A DNA stretch of 64,000 nucleotides from Epiperipatus broadwayi (lineage: Eukaryota > Onychophora > Udeonychophora > Euonychophora > Peripatidae). Each line of letters starts with the position of its first letter. Within the stretch, counting starts at the first letter, position 1. A program made the translations under genes and the position numbers. The stretch is taken from contig JAQFVV010012400.1 in assembly GCA_028023455.1 (NCBI GenBank), positions 12,535,929-12,599,928 on the forward strand, written 5' to 3'. Of this stretch, positions 51,076 to 62,000 are shown one piece after another. The notes beneath the pieces are model-generated. The model was given only the letters and a program-made list of their open reading frames with translations, was not told where the DNA came from and did not search any database.

Positions 51076-51600
51076 CTAAGCTTCTGTACATGGCAGTTCT
51101 TGACAACCACTGTATGGCTTTAATATCCGAGCATTATAAGTTCCTTTTATCTCTCCATCAATATTTAACCAAAATGCATTTGGGCCAGCTTGTTTCACAA
51201 TAGCATATGGTCCAGCATATTGTTGACAAAATTTATGATAAACATTATCCATTGGTTTACTTGGGCTATGTGTTTTCACAAAAACCTTGTCTCCAATCTT
51301 AAAGTGATGTCTGCTTTTCTTTCCCTTCTTATTTCTAAAATTGGATTTATTAATTAACTGTTGTCGAGCCATTTGAATTTTAGTTTCTATGTCATAGTGA
51401 TGACATTCAATTGGAGGTTGGTATTTCACAAATAATGAAGGAATAGGTTGGTTAAAATGTAGTTGGATGGGTGCGAATCCAGTAGATTCATTTGCACCCC
51501 AATTTATGTAATTCACTACCCGTTCTGTCTGCTTCACCCACCCCCTATTATTTTTATAAGATTTAATAGTCAAAAGTAAACTCAACATTTTTTTATATAC
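51076..51600 (-). pseudogene. Integrase C-terminal fragment
   Basis: The open stretch encodes the end of a Ty3/gypsy-type integrase. It has ESTGFAPIQLHFNQPIP (the catalytic-core exit helix region, where TGxxPxxL is typical), a basic helix, then the SH3-like tail: FKIGDKVFVKTH, KFCQQYAGPYAIVKQ and YNARILKPY. The HHCC zinc-binding domain and the catalytic D,D-35-E core are not present upstream. No ATG opens it, so it is a deletion remnant or is reached by frameshift or splicing. Confidence 0.75.
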
Positions 51601-51709
51601 ATATATATTCACTTAACATTATTTACAGGGTTCAATCATTAAGAAAGTCCATTTTTTATGTTCCAGGGTTGCAATCATGAAGTCTGTCCTTAATTTGTGC
51701 CTTTCTCTT

Positions 51710-52305
51710 TTAAGGACTTTCAATAAATGTGAAGGGACCTTCATAAGTGTTGCAAAGCTTATGGAATCTGGAACCTTTCTGTTTCTTTGTAGGGAGTATA
51801 GTTGACTCCAGTAACATCTGGCAACTGTCTATGACTTGGTCATCTTCCTGATTATGAAGAGACTTGTTGTGCCATAATACACATTCAAGATGAAGAAGTG
51901 TATCGACTTCATTTGTCCTTTCAAAGTTGGTTTCAATAATGGGACAATTTTCTTTTGTAAAAAGCCTTTGAGCATATAATAGCCTTTCTTGGATTTTGCT
52001 ACTATGTTCATGGAGCTTGTATTTAGAACAAACTTTATGTTCTGAACATTGGATGCTCACATTAACTTGTTCTGCTTGATCATCTAACATATTCATTCTC
52101 ATACTCTTCATGGGAAGGATTGAATCAGCATCATCCCAAAATGTTTTTGGGATTGCTCCTTCCAACTTAAAATTGGTGGAATGATTTTCTATTATGTCTT
52201 CAAGTACTTTCTGAGTCCATGTAGCAAAACATTCATGTACAAGAGAAGTTTCCATAGTAACAGAATATTTAGTACTTCGATTGGATTCAAAAATAAAACT
52301 AGATG
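51710..52305 (-). CDS. Second frame downstream of gag, integrase-tail-like end
   Basis: This frame is one base back (-1) relative to the coiled-coil frame and overlaps its end. It can be entered at the A-AAA-AAA run (52306..52312) or at an ATG at 52253..52255. The protein (about 181 residues from the ATG) is charged and Cys-containing (SIQCSEHKVCSKYK) and ends KGSRFHKLCNTYEGPFTFIESP. That resembles the KxxxKxxGPYxVIxxP stretch of an integrase tail. No protease or reverse transcriptase motif is present. It may be a fusion made by an internal deletion. Confidence 0.5.
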
Positions 52306-53310
52306 TTTTTTTATATCATTAATATCACAGCTCATACTATCTATCCTATTATTAATATCATAAGTTTTAGATTCTATCCTATCTATATTTTCTTTTATAC
52401 ACATTATATTTGCTTCCAAATTACTATTTATTTGGATCTCCAAATCATCAATATCAGTTTTAGTTACCATATTAAACTTTATATCCTCTATCTTAGTAGA
52501 TTCCTGGGCTTGGTGAACTTCCTTAACTTTATTCTCAATTTGAGTGGTAATACTTTCCTTAAATTCAGTATACTGCTCTTGACACTGCAAGTTCACTTCA
52601 TCTATATTTATTCTCATCTCTTCTACATTTCGCTTTAATTCCGTACTACTGTTATGCACTTCATTCATCTCTGAAGATAACTGCTCCATGGCTGTAGAAA
52701 CTTTCATTTCAATGCCACTAATTCTTTTCTTAACCTCCTCATCCAATTTGTCAATATCAGCCTTAGTTACCATGTTGCTTATTTCAGCCTTGATTGTATC
52801 TATCTGACCACTCATGCTATCCATCCGACCATTCATGTCAGCCTTGACTATATCTATCTGACCACTTATGCTATCCATCCGATCATTCATCTGACCACTC
52901 ATGCTATCCATCCGATCATTCATCTGACCACTCATGCTATCCATCCGATCATTCATCTGACCACTCATGCTATCCATCCGACCACTCATGCTATCCATCC
53001 GATCCAATAATGTTTGGAGCATCTGCATCATGGCTCCACTATTTTCTGTAACCTGTGCTAGTCCAATTCCAGGTGATTGAGCAGACTGTTCATTAGAGTC
53101 TCCTTGAATTTGAGATATCATTTGTTTTTCCTCTTGCATTGAGAAAGAATGCTCAGCTCCAACCATTGATCCCCCGGACATATTCATGTCTACTGATCCT
53201 ACTTGTTCCTTATTAGGATCATGCTCAGCTTCATTGCCACTAACATCCTGTGGCTTTACATATAATTCCTTACTCATACTTGACAAATATCTCCCACTTC
53301 TGAGAAACAT
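52192..53310 (-). CDS. Gag-like coiled-coil protein with MDSMSGQ repeats
   Basis: The 372-codon frame starts at the ATG 53308..53310. After a polar N-terminus (~90 residues) come tandem MDSMSGQMNDR repeats (33 bp each), then related RMDSMSGQI and AEISNMVTKADI units, then continuous coiled coil. No zinc knuckle is seen. The last ~37 residues (LVLFLNPIEVLNILLL...) are hydrophobic and unlike the rest, as if the natural reading moves to the -1 frame at 52306..52312. Its place after the primer-binding region makes it the element's gag. Multimerisation by the coiled coil is inferred. Confidence 0.75.
   Translation of the reverse strand: MFLRSGRYLSSMSKELYVKPQDVSGNEAEHDPNKEQVGSVDMNMSGGSMVGAEHSFSMQEEKQMISQIQGDSNEQSAQSPGIGLAQVTENSGAMMQMLQTLLDRMDSMSGRMDSMSGQMNDRMDSMSGQMNDRMDSMSGQMNDRMDSISGQIDIVKADMNGRMDSMSGQIDTIKAEISNMVTKADIDKLDEEVKKRISGIEMKVSTAMEQLSSEMNEVHNSSTELKRNVEEMRINIDEVNLQCQEQYTEFKESITTQIENKVKEVHQAQESTKIEDIKFNMVTKTDIDDLEIQINSNLEANIMCIKENIDRIESKTYDINNRIDSMSCDINDIKKHLVLFLNPIEVLNILLLWKLLLYMNVLLHGLRKYLKT
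52306..52312 (-). promoter_or_regulatory. Candidate -1 frameshift heptamer A-AAA-AAA
   Basis: In the gag frame the codons read ATA AAA AAA CAT, so the seven A's form an X-XXY-YYZ slippery site in the correct phase. A -1 shift carries reading into the next frame as KTSSFIFESNRST..., which stays open to 51710. Many Ty3/gypsy elements use such a shift. No downstream pseudoknot was modelled, and a simple 1-base indel in a homopolymer would look the same. Confidence 0.4.
52790..53005 (-). repeat. 33-bp coding tandem repeats in gag
   Basis: About six units encode variations of MDSMSGQMNDR. Adjacent units are almost identical at the DNA level (plus-strand box CATGCTATCCATCCGATC). They keep the coiled-coil phase (11 residues). 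Copy number is likely to vary between element copies. Confidence 0.85.
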
Positions 53311-53870
53311 ACAAAATAAACTAACACCCTTCTTTAAAATATCTACTCTATGGCAAAATTATTTCTTTTTATATAATATTCTATAATATGTCATAGGATC
53401 TTCTACCAACTTGTGTCATCACATGTGATTTTGGTTACCTTAAGTATTTACATATCATTGGTATTAATGCTGGCTTTATACATTTTTCCCTTATCTGCTT
53501 CACTTGCCTACTCTTATTAGATTCTTAATCATCTATTTAGTTTTGGTCTCTATTTATCAATTCATACTTTCACTCAGAGTTATTTGAACTTATTGTTTAT
53601 TGACTAAATTAACTATACCACTAAGTTGCCACACCATTTAATCCATAGGGTTATGTAATTTATAGTTTATTAACTGACTAACTAAAATATGATAAATCAG
53701 GTTATACTGAAATTATGGACAATTTCTCATAAATTCAATTTATGTCACACTAAAAATATACAGTAACATATGATAGACCCAACTCTTTAAAGCTCTACAC
53801 ATTGTATATCACAATATAATAGACAAAACTTTTCACATGCAGTGAATCTAAGTATTCAAGCTTACCACAT

Positions 53871-54114
53871 TGCATGCCAAAAATGTAACAGACTACCAAC
53901 TAGAATGAATTTAATAATTGGCTATTATGAATGCAACATGATAATCAACTTTCATTAAGTCTATATATGCCAGTGTACAGGCTTCACTGTTGATGGTGTC
54001 AAAAATGTAACAGTATGTAGTTTGTATCTGTGGTGAACTTACATTTTCAGGCCCAAAACGTTGCGCGCCAAAATATGTAACGGCCCAAAACATTGCGCGC
54101 CAAAATATGTAACA
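53871..54114 (-). other. Primer-binding-site region with repeated LTR-edge motif
   Basis: Directly inside the 5' LTR (minus strand) is TGGCGCGCAATGTTTTGGG, and 32 bp further TGGCGCGCAACGTTTTGGG. The 32-bp unit is tandemly duplicated at 54051..54082 and 54083..54114 and includes the first bases of the LTR. The sequence is close to the lysine-tRNA primer site style TGGCGCCCAACG. Degenerate versions (GCCAAAAATGTAACAGAC) lie at 53875..53893 and inside the LTRs at about 48335..48355 and 54183..54203. Use of tRNA-Lys as primer is inferred. Confidence 0.5.
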
Positions 54115-56275
54115 GACCGTAAAATGTACCGGGCGTCTACAGGGTAAGATATTTAATTAATTGATGCCCCAAATGTTTGGGTTGCCAAAATATGTAACGG
54201 ACTGTAAAACCTTTTAGGATAGTACACCCAGAGCCTTCTCTACTTACAGGTCCTATTACTACTTGGGGTTCTAACTCAGTGTAGACATTAGCCTTTAACT
54301 CTGCTCAAGGATGGAATTAAATAGGATGGCAATAATGTGACCTCTATATAGATCCTTAATGGCTATTGCTAATAATAAATTAAAATCTGTATGCATGTAT
54401 AATAGCTATACTGGTGAGTGAAGTATGAATGATGCTTGACAATCTAGAGACCAGAGAAACAAAGGTTTTAACTTCAAACAATAAACATTTATTAATAGAT
54501 CATGCTTATAGTTATAATATTTATAAATCAACAGAATATATACATGATTATTATAAAACATTAATTTATCCCTACAACAATATGACTAGCTGTAATTCAA
54601 ATATTAAAATATGGGTTGAAATAAGAATTATAAAATTTAGTGCATAATTTACAATAATGTATTAATTATTTTGAATATAAAATTATATTATTAATGTACG
54701 ATTATCATTCTGTTTACGTCCTTTAAATGTACCTCAAGGTTATGTCCATGAATTGCTAATTTGTGTTTTGTATAGTTAAGAAAATATTATATATATTTAA
54801 TTATTAATTAGTTTGATTTTATCGTATTAATTATTTAATAAATGTAAATATTTAAAATCTTACCTTTTGTTTCAGTCATTGTCCAGTTTTAAACCTTCCA
54901 TTATGATAATATTTTATTTACAAACATATATAATATATTGATGTATAGTTTGAGTTGTGCATCTCTCTCACCCTATAAAAATCTAAATAAATGGGTTCTT
55001 TTGGTTTTTTTTTTTTAAAAAAAAAAGATTTGCTACACTTGAATAAAAGAGTGAGAAAAATTCACAACCCAACTCTCAGTATACATTTAAAAAAAAAAAA
55101 AATATTTGAAACATAAAATATAATGAAATTTTGGAATTCCTTAAAACAATAGCACATTAAATTTTTAAGAGCAGCTTCTGTATTCTTAGCAGATAATGTC
55201 TTTCTTTCCTTCATGTATATTAAATCATGTTGACGTTCTAAGCATTACAATTCCCATGATGAAATTGAATCCCTCGGCGTTTGATTTTAAAGCCATGCAT
55301 TTCCATTCCATAACAAGATTTTTCCACGTTGATTTAAACAATATATACCAATAAATATGATCCTCCATCACACGTCAACGACACCAAGAGGATAGAAAAA
55401 TCCCCTGACACTCAATTAGCAAAAGTGCATTTTTAGATTTTATTTACACAATATAAATTATTAAATATGAATCCTTTTTTTAAAGCTTACGTTATATTAT
55501 AAGGCGAACGCTATTTCTATGCAGTTTTATTTATATATGTATGAAACGTATGATAAAGATTTTATTTTTAAAATAATGTTAATAAAGTTCTATTTCATCA
55601 TTAGTTGATTTTATTTTATCCCAGAAACATTTGATAGCAATTATATTTTTTAACAATGTTAAATAACTATGATGCTCTTAGCATTTATTTGAACGAACGA
55701 AAGTTCATCGATTAAATAATGTTTTTTTTTTCTTTTTAAAACATTTTACACTTATCAATAATAAAATTCCAAATATTAAATAGTTTAATATTAATAAAGA
55801 AAGGAAATCCTAATATAATAATTAAAATATTCTTTACAACTTTACTTTCATGCACTTCAGTTGAACAAGAAAAACCAACAACAACTAAAAAAAAAAAAAT
55901 CTGTTGCTTAGATATTTTTCCACGTTCCCAAAATCAACAAAGGTTTACTCTTTTTTTTCCTCTTTTAAACAAAAGAAACGTGGTTACTAGAATTTAATGT
56001 TAAATATTCTTTTTTTTATTTTGTCACGTCATGATTTAAAATCTACATTCATGTATATATTTTATTTTACATTTAATAAAAAAAAATAAATGTGTTCATT
56101 CCTTCATGAATATATGGTTATGTTTGTGTGTATATATATGTGTATATGTCTCCAAATATCTAAAAAAAAAATTAGGTTTTAAAAATTGGCTGTTTATTTA
56201 ATCTTTATACATTTTTATCCTAAAACATCAGTTACTTATTATTATTTTTTTATAAGAATTGGACATCACCTTACA
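54108..56275 (-). repeat. Long terminal repeat (5' LTR in element orientation)
   Basis: It runs from TGTAACAG (54108) to CTTACA (56275) on the plus strand and is the partner of 48262..50431. Differences include an insert near 54150, the absence of one short TA-rich run near 56055 and a few single-base changes. It would carry the element's promoter on the minus strand; no TATA box was pinned down. Confidence 0.92.
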
Positions 56276-58040
56276 ATATATATATATAAAGCAAATGATT
56301 ATCACACTGCTAATTGAAATGTAAATATAGTAAATCAATACAAACCAATGCTAAAATATTTCAATCACACTCACTGTATTTATAAGCATAATCTGAATCA
56401 AGCAACACAGATAGAATACTCAAAGGATATAAGATGGCAATTCCAATTTTCCAGACTTCATCACTCAGAAATGATGCATTTTTCTGAGATCAAATCTACA
56501 TAACTATAAAATCAATAAGAATATTAGTTTGGCTTCAGAAGTTTAGAATAATTTAATTCAAGTTTTGTTTCCATAAAAATTTGTTAATGAGCCTCACCAA
56601 TAAAATCAATGAATAAATATTTATAATCACTTCATAAATACAAGAATCACAATTTTTTATTTTTTTTAAATATTACAATTTTAACAAATTATATATACCT
56701 TACAATAAAAGGCCAGCTTATAATTTATACAAAATATGTTTAATTATCAGTCTGTTGTTTGTTTTCCAATAACTGAGTATATTAATCTTTTATTTTACTG
56801 TGTGATTTTTATATATTGGTGATTGATCGATTATCTAGTATAGTAATTTATTGGTAATGTATTTTAAGAATCATAAGTATGATATGGATTAATAGCCACA
56901 CCCTCAAACGTAAGCAATAAAATCTTATGAGTGAAAAATTCAAAAATAGGCACAAGAACTCTTGTGGTCACATATTACATTTTCAATTAACTGCAAAAAA
57001 AATCCTCTGTATGTATAATTATTATAGTCTCCACATCTGGGCCATTAGGCAAAAGGTATTTAAATATTTTCATAATAAAATCTTTATCATTTATGTCGGA
57101 AAGCAAACAAAAATATTAAGTTAGTCTAGTTAATTCCAATAAACTTTTAACACAGCAATACTATCAGAGTTGTAATCTTATTCTTTAAATAGATTGCATC
57201 CTGAATTAATAAGTCTTAACTCTTGATGAAACAAATCAAAATTTTATTGGTTTAAAATATTTTTTCTAGTTCTTATCATTATTATTGATATTTTTCTTTA
57301 ATAAGATTTAAAATTGAGCAAGCTAAGTAATATTCCAAATGATATAGTAAAAAAAAAATTGATTTCTTTCCAATGACTGTATGAAAAATAAGTATTTAAT
57401 ATTGTAGCACAAATATATTATAAGGCGGGAAAAAACAATTTAGGGCCACTAAATGAAAACTATTTGTTTTGGAAAATAATAGCTAATATATATAATAACT
57501 TTTTGAACATGTAACATTTACATTATGAAGTAAAAGTGCATCAAATATTAGTTATATTTATCTTTAAAGTGCAAAACCAATGGCAATTAGGTAAAATGTG
57601 AAGGGATATTAGGATCAGTATCATATTTCAGAAAACATTTGAATATACAAAACATAAGTAGCAACTATTAATGATATAAGACCATATCTAATGGCATTAA
57701 GATTTGCTGCAGTATTATTAGTATTCTTACCACTATTAAATGATTTTGAAAAATGGAAACATAAAGTGATATATTATCATTCTCACCTGGAGCATTACTT
57801 ATGTAAAGAATTCTTTATATGAAGTCCTCTTTTTAATATATTTTATAACATCAAGATGCAAGAGTAAAATAGACAGTTCTGATTTAGCTTTTTTTTTTGC
57901 TTACAATATTTTTTAATCAATTTATTGACTATATTTTAACTGTAATTTTCTAACAGTTTTGATGATGCTTTTTGTTGGTTCTTCAAAATCATGAGGCATT
58001 TTAAAATCAAGACTCAATTTCGAAAACTATTGCATTGATT
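56276..58040. other. Non-coding stretch between the retrotransposon and the third gene copy
   Basis: The stretch is AT-rich and no gene family is recognised. It would contain the ankyrin and ARM parts of the gene that follows if they had survived, but no such similarity is visible. The plus-strand frame 56927..57124 has no recognisable motif. Confidence 0.4.
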
Positions 58041-59327
58041 TTACAGTGCAATCACCTTTTTTGTAATTTTGTTTACATTTTCTAATAAATTCTTCAGCTG
58101 ATCTCTACAATTAATTAATGTAGCAAATAAATTAGATTTAAATAAGTGAAAAATATCTGCCATTTTTTGACTTGATTCATGGACATTAAACATAACGGCA
58201 TGTTCTTCTTTTTTTCCAGTGACATTTAATAATTTTTGGGTTTCTTTTATTTTAATACCTAATGTTTCATCAACATTTTTGGGATCTATTTTTAGTTGTT
58301 GAATAATTTGGTAGATCTTATCAAATTTGCAGTCACTTTCATTTTTTACATGTAATATATATTTTTTTAATTCCTCAACCATAGTTATTGACATATTCCA
58401 CTGATATAAGTCATGAAACTTCATGTCCAAATCAGATTCAAAAGATTTGCTATTATTTCCCATTTCTTGATTTGCTTCATGGATTTTGGACAAATTTACA
58501 TTTTCTGTTTCTTTTACTTTTCCATTTATTAATTCTTGGATTTCATTCATTTTAATGTTTAAGATTTCTTCACCATTCTTCCAATCAGTTTTTAGTTTTT
58601 GAATTGTTTGACAGATATCATCAAATTTACAATCATTTTCTTTTTCTATAAGTAACAGTTTTGTCTTCAACTTCTCATTACTTCTACTTGTAAAGTATTT
58701 GCATTCTAGTGCTCTGAGTATTTCTCTTTGCTGGAAAATAGATGTTTTACAATTTACCAGATCTTGCTTTAAGAATAAAATGGCTTCTTGATTTTCTACA
58801 TACCTTCTGCCACATTCTTTACATACCATTGTATTTCCAGATTCAAGTGCTTGTTTATGTAACTGTTGATCACTTTCTAACCAATTAGTTGATTTATCTG
58901 GATTGTCATCAGTATATTTAAATAAATCCTGTTTCTTTTTGTCAGTTTCTTCTTGTAGATATTTTACTTCTTCATTCCTGTGTTTTATCATATTTTTTAT
59001 TTCTATCTGCTTTTTATATTTCTCATTTACCAAAGTATTTCTTTCAACACTATTTTGAAATTCTTCTAACTTTTTCATACTTTTTTCTGTCTCCATCTCT
59101 GATTTTATGTTTTTAATTTCTTCTAATTCTTTATCCTTTTTATCTACATTAACGTTAGATTCAATTTTTTTTTCAAGTGATATCACTTTGTTTTGTAATG
59201 TAAACAGTGCCAAGAAAATATTACTAAATTATACATTGTGTTCATTCATTTGTTGATAAAATTTCAATAAGTCATTACATACCACATCAGATTCCAAAGC
59301 ATTTATTTGTCACACTATGGATTCCAT
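58041..59327 (-). pseudogene. Third copy of the gene family: coiled-coil part only
   Basis: From an ATG at 59325..59327 the frame is collinear with the N-terminus of the 794-codon protein (LLKFYQQMNEHN is shared), but TGA occurs at codon 6 and TAA at codon 33. After them it is open for about 390 codons to a stop at 58041..58043. It ends where the ankyrin repeats would begin; neither these nor the ARM domain follow. A coiled-coil unit of about 85 residues that occurs once in the intact protein (NEELKTKLLHIEKENDCK...) is present twice here. It also has a Cys pair, CKECGRRY, at the position of ELARCCVKN. It is probably a pseudogene; a shorter protein could start only at an internal ATG. Confidence 0.8.
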
Positions 59328-60079
59328 TTTTGTTAATAGTTAATATAAAAATAGTTGACGTATGTTAAAAATTAATACATATTATCACATTGAACTTTGT
59401 ATCAATATCAAAATTGGTTTACTGATAAGTTTTTAAATATTATTTGCTCAACTTTATCTTGTTATAAAAATTAATATTTTTAAAAGCATAATGTAGTGAC
59501 TAGTATATATATAAATATATATTTGACATATACCAATCGGTTTTACATGCAGTATTTTATATATGCATGTGTATACATAACTGATGAAGCAAAAGGCAGC
59601 TTTCTATTAGATAAAAAGATCATTTGTCTTCCTAAAAGTTTAAATGAATCTATTACTTTAAATTGATAATCATATGACCTTTTCGTTACAAAAAATTGCC
59701 ATGCATGATTTGAAGCATAAAACCCATGAATAAAATTTGGTTCTATCAAACACTTTATAAATTCTTGAACAATAAAGCTACCTAATTATTTATTTTATTT
59801 TTATTAAAAGCTACATTAGCGTTTGATTATTCACACAACAAATATTTTTTATATATTGTTTTCAACATGTTTGATATAGATGTGGTAAGTTATTAGTTTT
59901 ATCTTATTAGTCTTTAAATACATTCTTTTTCAGAAAACTGATAGTTTCTTGGTTAGTGTTTCCATTTATTTTAATTTATGTAAGTCTACTTTATTCTTAA
60001 AAAATATGGCACTAGTAATTTTATTTACCATTATGGACATTTGATAGCTTAACTATTAACAAAATTTCATTAAAAGAAA

Positions 60080-61095
60080 TTCATAAAAATTTCAATCAGC
60101 AGATAGATTCATAATGGCTTTATTAAATCCTTCAACTTTATCATTATGCTAAAGATTTGATAAACATTAGCTATGTAGTTTATAGCTTTTGTTTATTGAC
60201 ATATGTCAGTGACTGATAAATTCTATTTATAAAATAGATTAATGCAATGACCATGGGTAGTTCTGAATCTGTTGAGAGATTTCGTTGTGTCTAGAAAAAT
60301 CAATCCACCTCACTTTATTATTGGTTCTGGATAAAGAAATTTGTTTGGAATATCATAAGACTTCTATTTTTATATCATAATTTTTGAATTGTAAATTCTT
60401 GGTTTAATATCCAAAAGCAAGATCTTGATTTGAGACTAGAATTAGGTGATGAAAGTATATCTTGAGTTATTGGGAAGTCTGATCTCTTTAATTGGTTTTA
60501 AATGTATTTTTTGTGAAAAAATGTGTGAAAGAATAAAAAGCCATTGTAAATGAATAGATTTGAATGTATAAGAGGATTTGTATGGGAACTTTTTCTCCAA
60601 GAAAAAGCACAGTATTGACCAGTGGAATGTTCTAGTACTAAAAAGATAACCTTAAAAGATGAGTATATGACAACCCTAGGTGGTGCTAGCTATCTTTTCA
60701 AAGAGGTTATTCCTAGAAATTTGGATTTAACCATACCTAAACAAGGAAAATAAGTTAGGCTACAATATATGACTACTTTAAATAGCATGGAATAGGATTG
60801 TGTTTCATCTGTTACAGCAAAAGACTATATTCACATTATAAAATGATTCTTTGCTGTCTTCATTGAATTATGAATAAGATCTCAGTTTTTGAGAAAGATT
60901 CTTTAATTTTGTCATATTTTATTAAGAGAATTTTCTATTTCAGGAAAGGATATCCTTTGAGAAGTCATGGCAATATCATCAGCATAAATGAATTTTGTGC
61001 CTTCTTTTATCTGAAAGATATCTTATGAATCTATTAGTAGTGTTTTGTAAAATGGCAGACATGTTTGTGCACTCCAGAAAAAACTAGAATTTATT
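60080..61095 (-). pseudogene. LINE reverse transcriptase remnant (Jockey/CR1-like), C-terminal part
   Basis: Minus-strand pieces appear in the right order. EGTKFIYADDIAMTSQ has the catalytic YADD at 60975..60986. KSKFLGI (the PKYLGV position) lies about 260 nt on. HSTGQYCAFSWRKSSHT corresponds to the thumb-region STAEYCAPVW..SAHT of Jockey-type elements. Then come PITQDILSSPNSSLKSRS and SLNRFRTTHGHC near 60245..60300, the start of the Cys-rich C-terminus. Stops and frameshifts separate them. An endonuclease domain and a 3' tail were not found. Confidence 0.75.
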
Positions 61096-61840
61096 CGTAA
61101 GGCTGTTTTTAGATCACGCTCTGATAGCTGAGGAATTTAATTAGTGCATTGATGTAATGGCGATCGACAATTCCTAGAAATATTTGCTAATTACAAATTT
61201 TTCTAGATAAGAGACGTTACCTTATTGGTCAGTGCATTGATTGATCATTGCAGTTGTCAGAGAGCGATAAGAAGACTGGGTAACATCTAGCAGTGTAACA
61301 GAGAGAGCAGTAGAAAGCAGTAAGCAGTATTTAAGTAGACATATTTCATGTCAGTGCTGGCGGTTAATGATCAGCACCCAGTGGAAATGTAGCTCACGGG
61401 TGTAGCTGAAAGAGACCGCAGTGGAGATATTGAGAGCATTCGTTGGAGAGCTTCATTGCAGACCAATTCATTGGAGAGCTTCATTGCAGACCAATTCATT
61501 TGGAGAGCTTCATTGCAGACCAATTCGTTGGAGAGCATTCGTTGCAGACCAATTCAGTGGAGAGATTGCAGACCAATTTGTTGGAGAGCATTCATTGCAG
61601 ACCAATTCGTTGGAGAGCATTCATTGCAGACCAATTCGTTGGAGAGCATTTGTTGCAGACCAATTCGTTGGAGAGCACTCATTGGAAAAGAACAGTGTGG
61701 GAATTGTATAAAGCTATTTGCTGATCGCACAGTATGACTTGCAGTTATAACATTGGCAAAGTCGTAAGTGTGGATTTAACACTATTAAATAAAGTAATTG
61801 AAATATCAGAACTCTGTTAAAGACTATCCTGTAAAATTTT
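61096..61840. mobile_element. Insertion within the LINE, possible LTR, with minisatellite
   Basis: This less AT-rich stretch separates two parts of the LINE reverse transcriptase. It may begin at TGTAATGG near 61153, has a TATTTAAG box at 61328, a tandem repeat (61443..61689) and an AATAAA signal at 61788..61793. That order (TATA-like box, leader, poly-A signal) would suit a solo LTR, but neither its ends nor a target duplication could be fixed. Confidence 0.4.
61443..61689 (+). repeat. 28-29-bp minisatellite, about 8.5 units
   Basis: The unit is TTGGAGAGC, then (A)TTCATTGCAG, then ACCAATTCG, with point changes. One unit is shortened to 24 bp near 61557..61580. Because it lacks stops in every plus-strand frame, three overlapping frames of ~95 codons appear across it; they are artefacts of the repeat. 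Confidence 0.92.
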
Positions 61841-62000
61841 GTATGTACTATGATTTCAGTCAGTGTCTCTTGATTTTTTTATTGGAGAATAGGTTGTCAA
61901 ATAAATTAATGATTTTCCTGCATTTTAGAATTTGAGAAACTTTTAAGACCATATTTGCCACAAAAGTTGCATTAACAATGAAAAAAAAAATCCTTATTGT
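61841..62000 (-). pseudogene. Upstream part of the same LINE reverse transcriptase
   Basis: The minus strand reads VANMVLKVSQILKCRKIINLFDNLFSNKKIKRH, matching the finger/palm stretch before the PQGSVLAP motif in Jockey-type elements (the LSNRRF position). It would continue in the remnant ending at 61095 if the intervening insertion were absent. More distal parts were not recognised. Confidence 0.5.

Larger units (their letters stand above)
48262..56275 (-). mobile_element. Young LTR retrotransposon lacking reverse transcriptase
   Basis: The element is 8.0 kb with two near-identical 2.17-kb LTRs, a 3.7-kb interior read on the minus strand, and ATAT on each side (in a TA run, so the duplication is not certain). 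Primer-binding-site and polypurine-tract signals sit where a minus-strand element needs them. The interior encodes a coiled-coil gag-like protein and two integrase-tail-like pieces; protease, reverse transcriptase and RNase H are absent. It must have moved with enzymes from another element, or have been deleted internally. The near-identity of the LTRs means a recent insertion. Confidence 0.9.

Noticed and set aside
58041-59213. 390-codon frame taken as a complete protein
   Set aside because: Its first codon is TTG. The true N-terminus lies upstream and is broken by two stop codons.
61421-61737. Three overlapping plus-strand frames of 93-96 codons
   Set aside because: They are the three readings of one minisatellite that lacks stop codons; none shows conserved non-repeat sequence.
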